Source of the DNA: JBCCMQ01 sp039026235
GTDB taxonomy: Bacteria; Pseudomonadota; Alphaproteobacteria; Rhodobacterales; Rhodobacteraceae
Reading direction: 5' to 3'
Length of the DNA: 64,000 bases
Assembly (NCBI GenBank): GCA_039026235.1
Contig: JBCCMQ010000012.1
Coordinates: 32,559-96,558 of the forward strand
Positions 26,012-34,912 of this stretch are shown here, piece by piece. The position numbers were made by a program, and so were the translations under genes. Every line of letters begins with the position of its first letter. Positions within the stretch are counted from its first letter, which is position 1. The notes beneath the pieces were generated by a model that did not search any database, was not told the DNA's origin, and was given only the letters and a program-made list of their open reading frames with translations.

Positions 26012-26303
26012 CTGTCTGCGCCTCAGCTTGTTTTATTTTGGTTTGCGTCCGTTCTAGACTGTCTCCGGGTCAGGGGCCAGTCAGATCTGGTTGCGGCCGC
26101 TGTGCCCCGACCATCATTTTCGCTCGCCCGCGCCCAGCATCACTTTCCCGGGATACTTCCGTCGTGTTGAAAAAGCGTGCGAACCGGTTTTGCAGGGGCC
26201 GATTTCTGAAAGATGCGGCCAATGATCCCTCCACGGTGGGAATTTCACCGACCAAGTCGCACGCTGCTCAACGCTGGCCGATATGACGTCAGTCAAAGAT
26301 ACG

Positions 26304-27044
26304 TCACGATGGCGACTTGGAAGGATTGGATTTCAACCGGCGCAGGCCGGCGAGTGCACCTCCGGCTGAGAGGAAAAGGGCCATTGCGGGCGGCAACGGC
26401 ACAGGCGCGGGATTGGGCACATCCGTTCCGCGAGCGGTCGAGAACAATGCATTGTCCATGGCGAATAGATCTAAATTATCAGCCTCAACGTCATCGATTA
26501 TGATTGAGAAGATCAAATGGGTGGCTTCGGCCCCCATTAAGTCGAGACCGATGAAGGATATCTCTGAATCGCCGAGACCCTCTGCAACGTAGTCTGCGAT
26601 TAGGTCGTCGTTGCCATCAAAAAAACTGAGCTTGGTCCGCCTGTCGGTATCGGCAATGTCTCTAAAATCGGCGCCCCAAGACGTAACTGGCGCATTGAAG
26701 TCCACGCGCAAATCGAACTCTGGATTAACGAACGAACAAGCGAAATTTGTTCCGTCGATTTGCGTCAGGTCGAAGTTCAAACCGGTGCAAGCACCACCGG
26801 GAGCAATAAGGTTCCAGCCCCCAGGCGATATTGGAAAGACGCCGCCGCGCAACGTCATGTTGCCGACTGTCAGATCCTGATCTTCAAAAGAGCTGCCAGC
26901 CGGAACATCGTTGAAGTCCACCGATCCTTGCGGCGATGTTTGCGCGATAAATGCGCTGCGATCGACAAAGCTGGTGGCGGCCTGGGCGGCGCTTGATAGG
27001 AAAAGCGCAACTGCGATGGCGCTCGAAAAAGATTGGTACTGCAT
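26304..27044 (-). CDS. VPLPA-CTERM surface protein, paralogue A
   Basis: 246 residues; ATG with AAGGGG upstream. There is a signal peptide (ending near AAQA), a beta-rich body, and the C-terminal sorting signal APVPLPPAMALFLSAGGALAGLRRLK: a VPLP motif, a hydrophobic helix and a basic end. Such signals are cut by an exosortase and are common in Rhodobacteraceae; no exosortase gene is in this window. The body shares a pattern with the proteins at 27116 and 48798 (DRSAFIAQTSPQGS, AGSSFEDQDLTVGNMT, IAPGG-C, FNAPVTSWGADF, FIGLDLMG). Probably an exported, surface-linked structural protein of unknown role. Confidence 0.85.
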   Translation of the reverse strand: MQYQSFSSAIAVALFLSSAAQAATSFVDRSAFIAQTSPQGSVDFNDVPAGSSFEDQDLTVGNMTLRGGVFPISPGGWNLIAPGGACTGLNFDLTQIDGTNFACSFVNPEFDLRVDFNAPVTSWGADFRDIADTDRRTKLSFFDGNDDLIADYVAEGLGDSEISFIGLDLMGAEATHLIFSIIIDDVEADNLDLFAMDNALFSTARGTDVPNPAPVPLPPAMALFLSAGGALAGLRRLKSNPSKSPS

Positions 27045-27115
27045 TTTTGAATACCCCTTGTTGATACATGTCCGAAGAGGACCGAAGCGCTTTCAAAGCG
27101 ATTTCGGGCTAAGTT

Positions 27116-27847
27116 TCACAAATGTCTGCATGCTGAATATCCAGACGTTGGCTTGCGTCTGCGCAGGCCAGCAAAGGCTAAACCAGCCGTTGCAAGCAGG
27201 AACATTCCCGGCGGAACCGGCACTGGGCTCGGCGTGTCGCCGTCTCTGGCGGTAGAGAACAGGACATTGTCCATGCCAAAAATGTCGTGCTCTTGGTTCA
27301 ACCCGCTGACGATATAGGAAAGGGTCAGTTTGGTCGCTTCTTGACCCGCAAAGTCCAAACCTATGAATGTGACCCCTAGTGGCGCATTGTTTTCAGCGAT
27401 ATAGCTGCCAATCACATTCGCATCGTCATCCGAGAAGGTGAGTTCGGTGCGTCGGCCGTTAGCGCCGATATTGCCAAAATTTGCACCCCAGGACGTGACC
27501 GGCGCATTGAAGTCGATATGCAGGTCGAGTTGCGGGGCGATAAATGAGCAAGCGTATTGCGAGCCATCCACATCGAACGCATCGAAACTCTGGGCGTCGC
27601 ACTGCCCGCCGGGTGCAATGAGATTGAAGCCGAACACCCCGCCACCGATGTTGAATGTCATATTTCCGACTGTAAGGTCTTGCTGGCGATAGGAACTGCC
27701 AGCCGGAACGCCTTCGAAATTGATCGATGTTTGTGGCGAGGTTTGCGCGATAAAGTCGCTCCGATCGGTAAATACTGTCACGGCTTGTGCTGCATTTGAC
27801 ATTGTCAGCACGGTAAAAAACGCAACGTGGTAAGCTACTCGTTTCAT
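27116..27847 (-). CDS. VPLPA-CTERM surface protein, paralogue B
   Basis: 243 residues from ATG 27845-27847 (MKRVAYHVAFFTVLTMSNAAQA gives a good signal peptide); 13 more residues are open upstream. It is a close relative of the preceding paralogue over the whole length, sharing SDFIAQTSPQ, GSSYRQQDLTVGNMTF, NAPVTSWGANF and FIGLDFAGQEATKLTLSYI. The C-terminal signal is PSPVPVPPGMFLLATAGLAFAGLRRRK, with VPVP instead of VPLP, and is followed by ten extra residues. This tandem pair is probably a recent duplication. Confidence 0.82.
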   Translation of the reverse strand: MKRVAYHVAFFTVLTMSNAAQAVTVFTDRSDFIAQTSPQTSINFEGVPAGSSYRQQDLTVGNMTFNIGGGVFGFNLIAPGGQCDAQSFDAFDVDGSQYACSFIAPQLDLHIDFNAPVTSWGANFGNIGANGRRTELTFSDDDANVIGSYIAENNAPLGVTFIGLDFAGQEATKLTLSYIVSGLNQEHDIFGMDNVLFSTARDGDTPSPVPVPPGMFLLATAGLAFAGLRRRKPTSGYSACRHL

Positions 27848-27943
27848 CACTAAGGGCCTTATGTGATTGCGCTTATGGAAAGACACGACGGCTGTATTCG
27901 CCTGATGTCACGCTGCGTTTCATTTGTATCAACGCAAGATACT

Positions 27944-28069
27944 TCAGGTCTTTGCTTTGAACTTGCATAGACCAGCAAAAACGGCGCCAGCCGAGGCAAT
28001 AAACACCATCGCCGGCGACACCGAATGGACCCCTGCCCGACAAGCATTGGAGGCGGGTAAATTGAGCAT
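27944..28069 (-). pseudogene. Remnant of a CTERM surface protein
   Basis: A 41-codon minus-strand frame ends with VSPAMVFIASAGAVFAGLCKFK, which lines up with the hydrophobic tail of the two neighbouring paralogues (VPPGMFLLATAGLAFAGLRRRK). The VPLP motif has become HSVSP and the basic end is altered. No body domain is left upstream. It is best read as the decayed C terminus of a third tandem copy. Confidence 0.5.
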
Positions 28070-28215
28070 GTAGAGGTCTGACCGGATTTGACGGGTGGCG
28101 AATAGAGAAGGCCAAAATCCGAACAGCAGAAGGAAAGACCCCCGCGACGACTACATCACGAGGGCCAACTTACTTACACAAGCGCAAAAAAGCGCTGCAC
28201 TGATCAATGAAAAAC

Positions 28216-28812
28216 TCAGAGCCTGCGCCGCCGGACGCGCAACACTCCAAACACGGCACACATCGACGCCATCAACGTCATCCCGGCAGGTAATGGTACA
28301 GGAGAGACTGGCGCATCGCGCGCAACCTCAAACGACAGATTGTCGAGGAGCAATGACCCCTCGCGGTTGCCAGCTGCGACAACCCGGAATTCGTCCATTT
28401 CAGGCGTTGCCCAAGGACCGACGGTCAACCAGGCGTTTTCGATTCCAAAGGCAAAGGTGTTCGTGGACCAAACTTCGTCGCCATCCAGAAAGCCCTTCAG
28501 CCGGAACATATCGTGAAGGACGAACCCGCGATGAATGTCGAAAGAGTTGAAGGCGAAGAGGGCGCCGCCTGCCCGAGTTACAGAGAAGTAATCTCCCGGC
28601 AGAAAATCGGAGTCTACCAGATAGGATTCTGCGACTGCCGCGAAAGAATCTCCGTTTTCGCCTGTAACCGTGAAGCCGTTTTCAACCCAGGGCAGGTCCG
28701 CCCAGGTGCCGTTCCCTTCCCCGAATTCCAAGACGATTGTCTCGGCGGATACTGCTGGCGCGGACAATCCGAGTATGCTGCAGATTGCACCAGCCAATCG
28801 AAGTGCTTTCAT
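28216..28812 (-). CDS. VPLPA-CTERM surface protein, unrelated body
   Basis: 198 residues with AAAGGAA before the ATG. It has a signal peptide (SILGLSAPAVSA) and a beta-rich body including TWADLPWVENGFTVTGENGD and FNSFDIHRGF, reminiscent of carbohydrate-binding or PEP-CTERM passenger domains. The sorting tail is SPVPLPAGMTLMASMCAVFGVLRVRRRR. The body differs from paralogues A and B. It diverges from the PAS hybrid kinase gene, 222 bases away, which could sense a signal relevant to its expression. Confidence 0.82.
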   Translation of the reverse strand: MKALRLAGAICSILGLSAPAVSAETIVLEFGEGNGTWADLPWVENGFTVTGENGDSFAAVAESYLVDSDFLPGDYFSVTRAGGALFAFNSFDIHRGFVLHDMFRLKGFLDGDEVWSTNTFAFGIENAWLTVGPWATPEMDEFRVVAAGNREGSLLLDNLSFEVARDAPVSPVPLPAGMTLMASMCAVFGVLRVRRRRL

Positions 28813-29034
28813 CGCTAGGGTTCCTTTCAGAGCAAACGGGTGTTGGCCCGTTGATTGGCAACAAAGTCCGGCAGAAAAGGATCAGTTTGATGCCGCGCTT
28901 TGCATCAATGGTCACAAGTTGCAGGCGCTCTGACACAATTGATACATTTGGCGACACGGATACGAAAAGCTGCAATGCTTTCATCGCACGCGCGTTCCAA
29001 ACTGCAACGCTTGGACCAAGAAAGGTGACCCACA

Positions 29035-32000
29035 TTGGATCAGATCAGCCTGCAATCCAAGGCGGAAACAGACACTGCTGTTGCGATCCTGAAGGATGCG
29101 TTTTCCGGGATCGACTTTGGTATGGCTCTGTTGGATGAGGATCTGAATTTCATTCTCTTCAACGAAAAGTACTCTGAATTGGCCTTTGCCGGGTTAGCGT
29201 CCCCCAAGATTGGTCAGAACGCGATCAACTTCTCGATCGAACAGATGGAACGCGGCCTGTATGTCCTGCCGCCCGCCATCTCGCCCGCTCAGATGACCCA
29301 GTCGCTTGTTGAGGCAGTGAGGACCTGTCAGAAACATATAGAGTTGGAGCGTACGGACGGTGTGTTCCTCGTGGCATCGTCAAAGAAGACAGCGCTTGGC
29401 GGATATCTGATTTCGGTAAGCGACGTGACCGATCGCAAACGTGCCGAAGCGGCCGAGGAAGATCGTTGGCGTGCTGTCACGGATGCGGTTGGGGCGCTTA
29501 AGGAAGGCTTCGCGCTCTGGGACGCCGATTTCCGATTCATGATGTGCAACAAACGCTATGAAGAGCTGATCCTCTCGCACCGCGCGGAACCTCTTTCCCC
29601 CGGAACTCCGGGGGAAAATGCCATCCGCGAAGCGTTCCGTAGTGGAACGGTCGACCTTCCAGAAGATCTGACCGAAGAAGACTATGTCGAAGGCGTCATG
29701 ACCTGGGTGCGCAGCTACGGGGATCAAATCGAGGCGAAATATAAGGATGGAAGAACCATCATTGCGTCCGCCAATCGGACCGAGCTGGGCGGCGTGCTTT
29801 TGACAGCCCTCGACGTCACGGAAGAACGCAATGCACAAGCCAAGGCCCGCGCGCTTCTCTTTGATGCCATGGAATCCCTGGAAGAAGGTTTTGCGCTTTG
29901 GGACAGCGAAATGCGCTTTCTCATGTGCAACAAAAAGCATCTGGAAATCGTGGCACCCTATCGAAAAACACCTTGGCCGGCCGGCACACCCGCCGATGAG
30001 ACGATTGTGGAAGCCTTTCATTCCGGCGTTCACGCTTTGGCCAACGATCTGACAGAGCACGAGTACCTTTCAGATATCAGCGCTTGGGCCCAGAATTTCG
30101 AGGTTCCGCGTGAATTTCACTACAGGGACGGACGAACCGTCATCATTACGCCTCATCGCACTGAGCTTGGTGGTTATCTGCTGACATCTCTGGACGTCAC
30201 CGAAGCCCGCAACACCGAAATCAAGGCGCGTGAGATGCTGCTGGACGCCTTCCAGGCCCTCGATGAGGGACTCGTACTTTGTGATGAAAAAATGAACTAC
30301 ATCTTCAGCAACGATGCCTGGAAAAAGATGCTGTTCCAGGGGCGAGAAGACGGCATACCAAAACCCGGTGAAAGCGTCATCGAAAACCTCATCGCGCACG
30401 TCCGAAGCGGGTATTATGCGATCCCAGAGAACATGTCGGAAGACGACTACGTCGCCTGGATGATGGGAGAGATGTCTCAACATGGCAAACAGGTGCACTA
30501 TGGCTCTGCCGACGGTCGGCATTTTATTGGATCGTCACACCTGACCGCCTTCGGTGGCTCACTGCTTTTTGTGCGTGATGTCACAAAGCAGTTCGATGCC
30601 GAGGAAAACCGGTTGGCGGCTGTCAATGATGCATTGGACGCAATCGATGATCCTTTGGCGCTTTTTAGCGCGGGGCATCGGTTTCTTCTGGCGAATAAAG
30701 CGTGGCTTGAAATGGTCAAGGGCCGCGGCGAGCCAGAACACGGCGACACTGCCGACAGCCTGTTTTCGCGGCTGTTGGAGAACGGGTTCTACAAGCTGCC
30801 GGAGGGTGTCACGCGAGAGGAGTTCTACACCCGCGGTCTGAGCGCTATGCAAGACTTTGCCACGAACTACCCGCTGTCACTCGACGACGGCACCGAACAA
30901 CTGGCAAATTCCCGCAAGACTGGACTGGGTGGCTTCCTTTTATCCTACCGCGATGTCACCGAGCAAATGGCAGTGGAGGCAGAGTTGAAGCAACAGCGTG
31001 AAATCACCCACCAGAACGAAAAGCTTTCTGCCTTGGGTGAACTGCTCGCGGGCGTTGCGCATGAATTGAACAACCCCCTATCGGTCGTATTCGGCTATTC
31101 CCAAATGCTTCAGGGAAAAGTCGAAGATCCCGTTTTGTCCGAACGGGTTGATCTGATCTGCCAAGCCTCCGAACGGGCCGCCAAGATCGTCCGGACGTTT
31201 TTGGCCATGGCGCGACAACGTCCGATGGAGTCAAACCCCTGCTCGGTCAACGATGTTGTGGTGACGGCGCTTGAGGTGTCCAGCTATTCTTTGAAAAGCA
31301 ATGGCACCCAGGTGCGCGTGGAACTCGACGACGAAAACCCCGAGGTCATCGGTGATTTTGACCAGCTTGCGCAGGTGCTGAGCAACCTTGTCGTCAACGC
31401 CGGACATGCCGTCCAAGACAAAGGGGAAGCGGGCAAGATCGTGATCAAGAGCTATGCGAGCCATGACGGCACCCAGGTCACGATTGAAATCGCCGACAAT
31501 GGATACGGCATCCCCGAAGATATCCAGCCGCGCATTTTCGAACCGTTCTTCACGACAAAGGACGTGGGCCAGGGCACGGGCATCGGTCTCGCCTTCAGCC
31601 ACAGGATCGTGGAAAGCCACAACGGCGCACTCACGCTTACCTCGACGCCCGGCGATGGCACATGCTTCTACGTGCGTTTGCCGGTTGCCCCGAATGCTGA
31701 GCCGGTCGAAAACGCGCCGGCCCACAGCCTGACGCAAGTGAAACGTGTTCTGGTGGTGGACGATGAAGAAGGTGTCGCGCGACTGATCTCTGATATGCTG
31801 GCGGAAGAGGGGTTGCACGTTACAAAATCCACCAATCCCCGGTCGGCGTTGAAGCTCGCCGAGGCAGAGCAATTCGACATCGTACTGAGTGATTTTAAGA
31901 TGCCCGATATGAACGGCGAGACATTCTTCCGCGCGATGGAAGCCATCGCACCCAAAAACGCCGCACGCACGGCTTTTGTCACAGGCGATTCCATGGGAAC

Positions 32001-32109
32001 CGAGGTGCGCCGTTTCCTCAGCTCGAGCAAACGCCCCTGGATTGAGAAACCGATCATGCGCGGCGAGTTACTGGAGCTCATCGCACGCACAAGCAACGGA
32101 GACTTTTGA
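29035..32109 (+). CDS. Five-PAS hybrid sensor histidine kinase
   Basis: 1024 residues from TTG 29035, with AAAGGTGA upstream. It is soluble: there is no transmembrane segment. Five related PAS_7-type domains occupy about 15-135, 145-265, 272-395, 398-520 and 524-645; the middle ones repeat GFALWD...FLMCNK...RTELGG-LLT-LDVTE. HisKA carries His676 in AHELNNPLSVV. The ATPase domain has DNGYGIPEDI and GTGIGLAFS, and a C-terminal receiver (about 903-1020) has Asp953. It overlaps the downstream response regulator, so the signal probably passes to that protein. The PAS array suggests sensing of a cytoplasmic cue such as redox state or a small ligand. Confidence 0.93.
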   Translation: MDQISLQSKAETDTAVAILKDAFSGIDFGMALLDEDLNFILFNEKYSELAFAGLASPKIGQNAINFSIEQMERGLYVLPPAISPAQMTQSLVEAVRTCQKHIELERTDGVFLVASSKKTALGGYLISVSDVTDRKRAEAAEEDRWRAVTDAVGALKEGFALWDADFRFMMCNKRYEELILSHRAEPLSPGTPGENAIREAFRSGTVDLPEDLTEEDYVEGVMTWVRSYGDQIEAKYKDGRTIIASANRTELGGVLLTALDVTEERNAQAKARALLFDAMESLEEGFALWDSEMRFLMCNKKHLEIVAPYRKTPWPAGTPADETIVEAFHSGVHALANDLTEHEYLSDISAWAQNFEVPREFHYRDGRTVIITPHRTELGGYLLTSLDVTEARNTEIKAREMLLDAFQALDEGLVLCDEKMNYIFSNDAWKKMLFQGREDGIPKPGESVIENLIAHVRSGYYAIPENMSEDDYVAWMMGEMSQHGKQVHYGSADGRHFIGSSHLTAFGGSLLFVRDVTKQFDAEENRLAAVNDALDAIDDPLALFSAGHRFLLANKAWLEMVKGRGEPEHGDTADSLFSRLLENGFYKLPEGVTREEFYTRGLSAMQDFATNYPLSLDDGTEQLANSRKTGLGGFLLSYRDVTEQMAVEAELKQQREITHQNEKLSALGELLAGVAHELNNPLSVVFGYSQMLQGKVEDPVLSERVDLICQASERAAKIVRTFLAMARQRPMESNPCSVNDVVVTALEVSSYSLKSNGTQVRVELDDENPEVIGDFDQLAQVLSNLVVNAGHAVQDKGEAGKIVIKSYASHDGTQVTIEIADNGYGIPEDIQPRIFEPFFTTKDVGQGTGIGLAFSHRIVESHNGALTLTSTPGDGTCFYVRLPVAPNAEPVENAPAHSLTQVKRVLVVDDEEGVARLISDMLAEEGLHVTKSTNPRSALKLAEAEQFDIVLSDFKMPDMNGETFFRAMEAIAPKNAARTAFVTGDSMGTEVRRFLSSSKRPWIEKPIMRGELLELIARTSNGDF

Positions 32110-32813
32110 TGGACGGCTCTCGTATACTTGTCTGCGACGATGACATCGCCATCCGCCGCATGTTGCGCGACCACCTTTGCGAATGCGGTTATGTCGTTGA
32201 AGAGGCCTCAAACGCGTCTGATATGGCCAGTGTCGTGGCCTCTGACGAACCGAACCTGATCCTTCTCGACGTGCGTATGCCAGGCAAGGACGGATTGACG
32301 GCCCTGCGCGAGCTGCGTGAAACGTCCCGGGTACCCGTTGTCATGCTGACGGCCGCTGGAGAGGTTGTCGATAAAGTACTTGGGCTGGAGTTTGGGGCGG
32401 ACGACTATCTCGTAAAACCCGTCGACCTGCGCGAGTTGCAAGCGCGGATCAAAGCGGCGCTCCGAAGAAATGAAATTCAGGTCGCTGAAGAAGAGACACA
32501 GGCCCGGGCCGGTGGCACAGTGCCCTTTGGGGCCTGCAGTCTTGATCTGGAAGGTGCGCGTCTTTTCGATGCAGAAGGTTCTGAGATTGCGATCACGGCG
32601 ATGGAATTCAGCTTGCTTCGCGTCTTCGCAGAAAACCGGGGGAGAGTTCTGAACCGTGATCAATTGCTTGAACAGGCCCATGATCGGGGCTGGGAACCCT
32701 TTGATCGATCCATTGACCTCCGCATTTCTCGTATCAGGCGCAAGGTGGAGTTGAACCCTACAAAACCTGCCGTTATCCGTACCGTTCGGGGGATCGGCTA
32801 TGTGTTTAGCTGA
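32109..32813 (+). CDS. OmpR/PhoB-family response regulator
   Basis: 234 residues from ATG 32109, which overlaps the kinase stop (TGATG). The receiver domain has the acidic pair in LVCDDD and phospho-acceptor Asp54 in ILLDVRMPG, plus a Lys in LVKPVD. The C-terminal winged helix matches the OmpR class (AMEFSLLRVFAENRGRVLNRDQLLEQ, then SIDLRISRIRRKVE and IRTVRGIGYVF). It is the cognate output of the five-PAS kinase. Targets are unknown; the divergent CTERM gene is a candidate. Confidence 0.95.
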   Translation: MDGSRILVCDDDIAIRRMLRDHLCECGYVVEEASNASDMASVVASDEPNLILLDVRMPGKDGLTALRELRETSRVPVVMLTAAGEVVDKVLGLEFGADDYLVKPVDLRELQARIKAALRRNEIQVAEEETQARAGGTVPFGACSLDLEGARLFDAEGSEIAITAMEFSLLRVFAENRGRVLNRDQLLEQAHDRGWEPFDRSIDLRISRIRRKVELNPTKPAVIRTVRGIGYVFS

Positions 32814-33062
32814 TGGCAATCCGGGATTGGGACGAGATGGGGTCCTGTCTGACGAATTCGAAAGCGTTTTAGCCAGCAAAGCAAGACTGTTTCTTGGGGC
32901 GTGCAGAGTTCGACGCTAAACAAACCTTCGGAAAGGGTTTGTATTCTGCAGTTGCAGGCCGCACTCCAGATTCCAGGTATTTGCCGAACCTGCTCGAACC
33001 CGGTTGTGGACGACGTTCGAAGCGCGGGCGAAGCGGACCCAGTCTTCGCCTCTAACTCGGAT

Positions 33063-33974
33063 TTAGCGTCGGTCTTTGGTCATTGGATCAAGCGTGTCGC
33101 GCAACCAGTCGCCGACGATGCTCATCGCGAGCGTCGTAAAGAAAATGGCAAAGCCGGGGACGGCTGCGATCCACCACGCGTTCAGCAAATAGTCGCGGCC
33201 GTAGCTTAGCAGGTTTCCAAGCGATGTGTTTGGCGGCTGAATTCCGACGCCCAAGAAGCTCATGGCGGTTTCCAGAAGAACCGTCTCGGGAAAGTTAATC
33301 GTGATCTGAACGATGATGGCGGCGACAATATTGGGCAGGATGTGCCGAAAGTACACGCGAAACGTCCCTGCCCCAAGCATCCGAAGCGCCGCGGCATAGC
33401 CGTGATTGACGGCAGACATCGTCAGGCCGCGTGTGATGCGGGCGTATCGCTCCCAGCCTTGGAAGCCGACAAGCAAAATGAAAAGCAAGAGGTTTCCGGT
33501 TCCGGTGACGGCAATGACCGAGAGCGCGATAATCACGAACGGCATCGACGCCTGAAAGTCGACCAGTACCATGATCACATCATCAATCCAGCCACGATAA
33601 CGCGCCGCGACGAAACCGATGGTGCTGCCGACAATGGCGCCGAAGAGTGTCCCGAACACAGCCACCGACATCGTCAGTTGAATAGCGGACAGGAGCCGGC
33701 TGAAAAGGTCGCGGCCGATATGGTCGGTTCCAAACAGATGAAACCCTCCATTCCGGTCTGTCGATCCCGGCGGCCTGAGCCTAGATAAGAGGTTTGTGCT
33801 TTCGGGATCATAAGGCATGATCCACTGCGCCGTGAGAGCAACGAAGAAGATCATGGCGAGCCAGCCGAAGGCAATTCTGACAAGAAGCGGAGAGCGCGCC
33901 ATTTTGCGGATGACGCCAATCTTCTCTTCCAGTTCCGGCGTCTCGGAAGGCATATCGGTCGTCTGATCCGCCAT
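33063..33974 (-). CDS. Peptide/nickel-type ABC transporter permease (DppC-like)
   Basis: 303 residues. The cytoplasmic N terminus leads into the first helix (LVRIAFGWLAMIFFVALTAQWI), followed by a periplasmic segment with HLFGTDHIGRDLFSRLL, the DppC/OppC signature. Five more helices carry the EAA loop with AAALRMLGAGTFRVYFRHILPN. It pairs with the DppB-like permease encoded two bases upstream in the transcript. It is the last gene of a four-gene minus-strand group (regulator, ATPase, permease, permease). Confidence 0.93.
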   Translation of the reverse strand: MADQTTDMPSETPELEEKIGVIRKMARSPLLVRIAFGWLAMIFFVALTAQWIMPYDPESTNLLSRLRPPGSTDRNGGFHLFGTDHIGRDLFSRLLSAIQLTMSVAVFGTLFGAIVGSTIGFVAARYRGWIDDVIMVLVDFQASMPFVIIALSVIAVTGTGNLLLFILLVGFQGWERYARITRGLTMSAVNHGYAAALRMLGAGTFRVYFRHILPNIVAAIIVQITINFPETVLLETAMSFLGVGIQPPNTSLGNLLSYGRDYLLNAWWIAAVPGFAIFFTTLAMSIVGDWLRDTLDPMTKDRR

Positions 33975-33976
33975 CG

Positions 33977-34912
33977 CTACTCTCCCGTTCCCGTGGCGTA
34001 TCGCTGTCGCGGGTCGATGACGAGGTAAAGGAGGTCAACCGTAAGATTGGCAACAACCATCGAGAGGGCGGTCAGCATCACGATCGTCTGCACGATCGCC
34101 AGTTCCCGCTGCGCGACGGAATCGATCAGAAGTCGCCCGATCCCAGGCCAGGCAAAGACCGTTTCTGTCACGATGGATCCACTGATCAGGGCCCCCACCA
34201 TGAAGCCAAGGACTGTGATGCTGGGAATGGCGGCGTTCGGCAGCGCGACCCGCCATACGATGGCGCGCTCTGGCATGCCCCGCGCGCGCGCCGCGCGGAT
34301 ATAGGGCGCATTCAGTACTTCGAGCATCGACGAGCGCACAAAACGGGCGATGACCGCCGCACCCGCCGTGCCAAGGGTGAAGACCGGCATTAGCAAGTGA
34401 TACCATCGCTCGCTCCCAAAGGCGGGCAGCCATCGAAGTTGAACCGAGAAAATCAGAATAAGCAGAATGCCAAGGAAGAAATTCGGAAGGCTGAAGCCGG
34501 TGACCGAGATGGTCATGATCGCCCGATCCATGGGCGAGCCGCGGTTGACCGCCGCCAGAATGCCAAGCGGGAAACCGACGAGGACAATGAACGCGAAACC
34601 GGACAATGTCAGTTTCAGTGTTGCCGGTATGCGCTCTCCAACAATCTCGAGCGCGGGCCGTCCATCCCGGAAGGCGTTGCCAAAATCGCCCTGAACCAGA
34701 CGCCACCAATAGTCGACGTATTGCTCGGCCAATGGTCGGTTCAGGCCCCAATCCTCGCGCATCTGCTCCATGATCGCGGGATCGGTGTCGTCGGGCATCA
34801 TCGCGGATACAGGGTCGCCCGTCAGGCGAAGAACAAAAAAGGCGAAGGTAACGACCAGAAACATCGTCAGCATGGCACGAAGAACCCGGCGAATGACGAT
34901 GCCGCCGATCAT
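33977..34912 (-). CDS. Peptide/nickel-type ABC transporter permease (DppB-like)
   Basis: 311 residues with six helices. The N terminus IRRVLRAMLTMFLVVTFAFFVLRLTGDP and the DWGLNRPLAEQYVDYW block are typical of DppB/OppB. The EAA loop is YIRAARARGMPERAIVWRVALPNA. It overlaps the ATPase gene by four bases and forms the heterodimeric channel with the DppC-like protein. Confidence 0.93.
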   Translation of the reverse strand: MIGGIVIRRVLRAMLTMFLVVTFAFFVLRLTGDPVSAMMPDDTDPAIMEQMREDWGLNRPLAEQYVDYWWRLVQGDFGNAFRDGRPALEIVGERIPATLKLTLSGFAFIVLVGFPLGILAAVNRGSPMDRAIMTISVTGFSLPNFFLGILLILIFSVQLRWLPAFGSERWYHLLMPVFTLGTAGAAVIARFVRSSMLEVLNAPYIRAARARGMPERAIVWRVALPNAAIPSITVLGFMVGALISGSIVTETVFAWPGIGRLLIDSVAQRELAIVQTIVMLTALSMVVANLTVDLLYLVIDPRQRYATGTGE

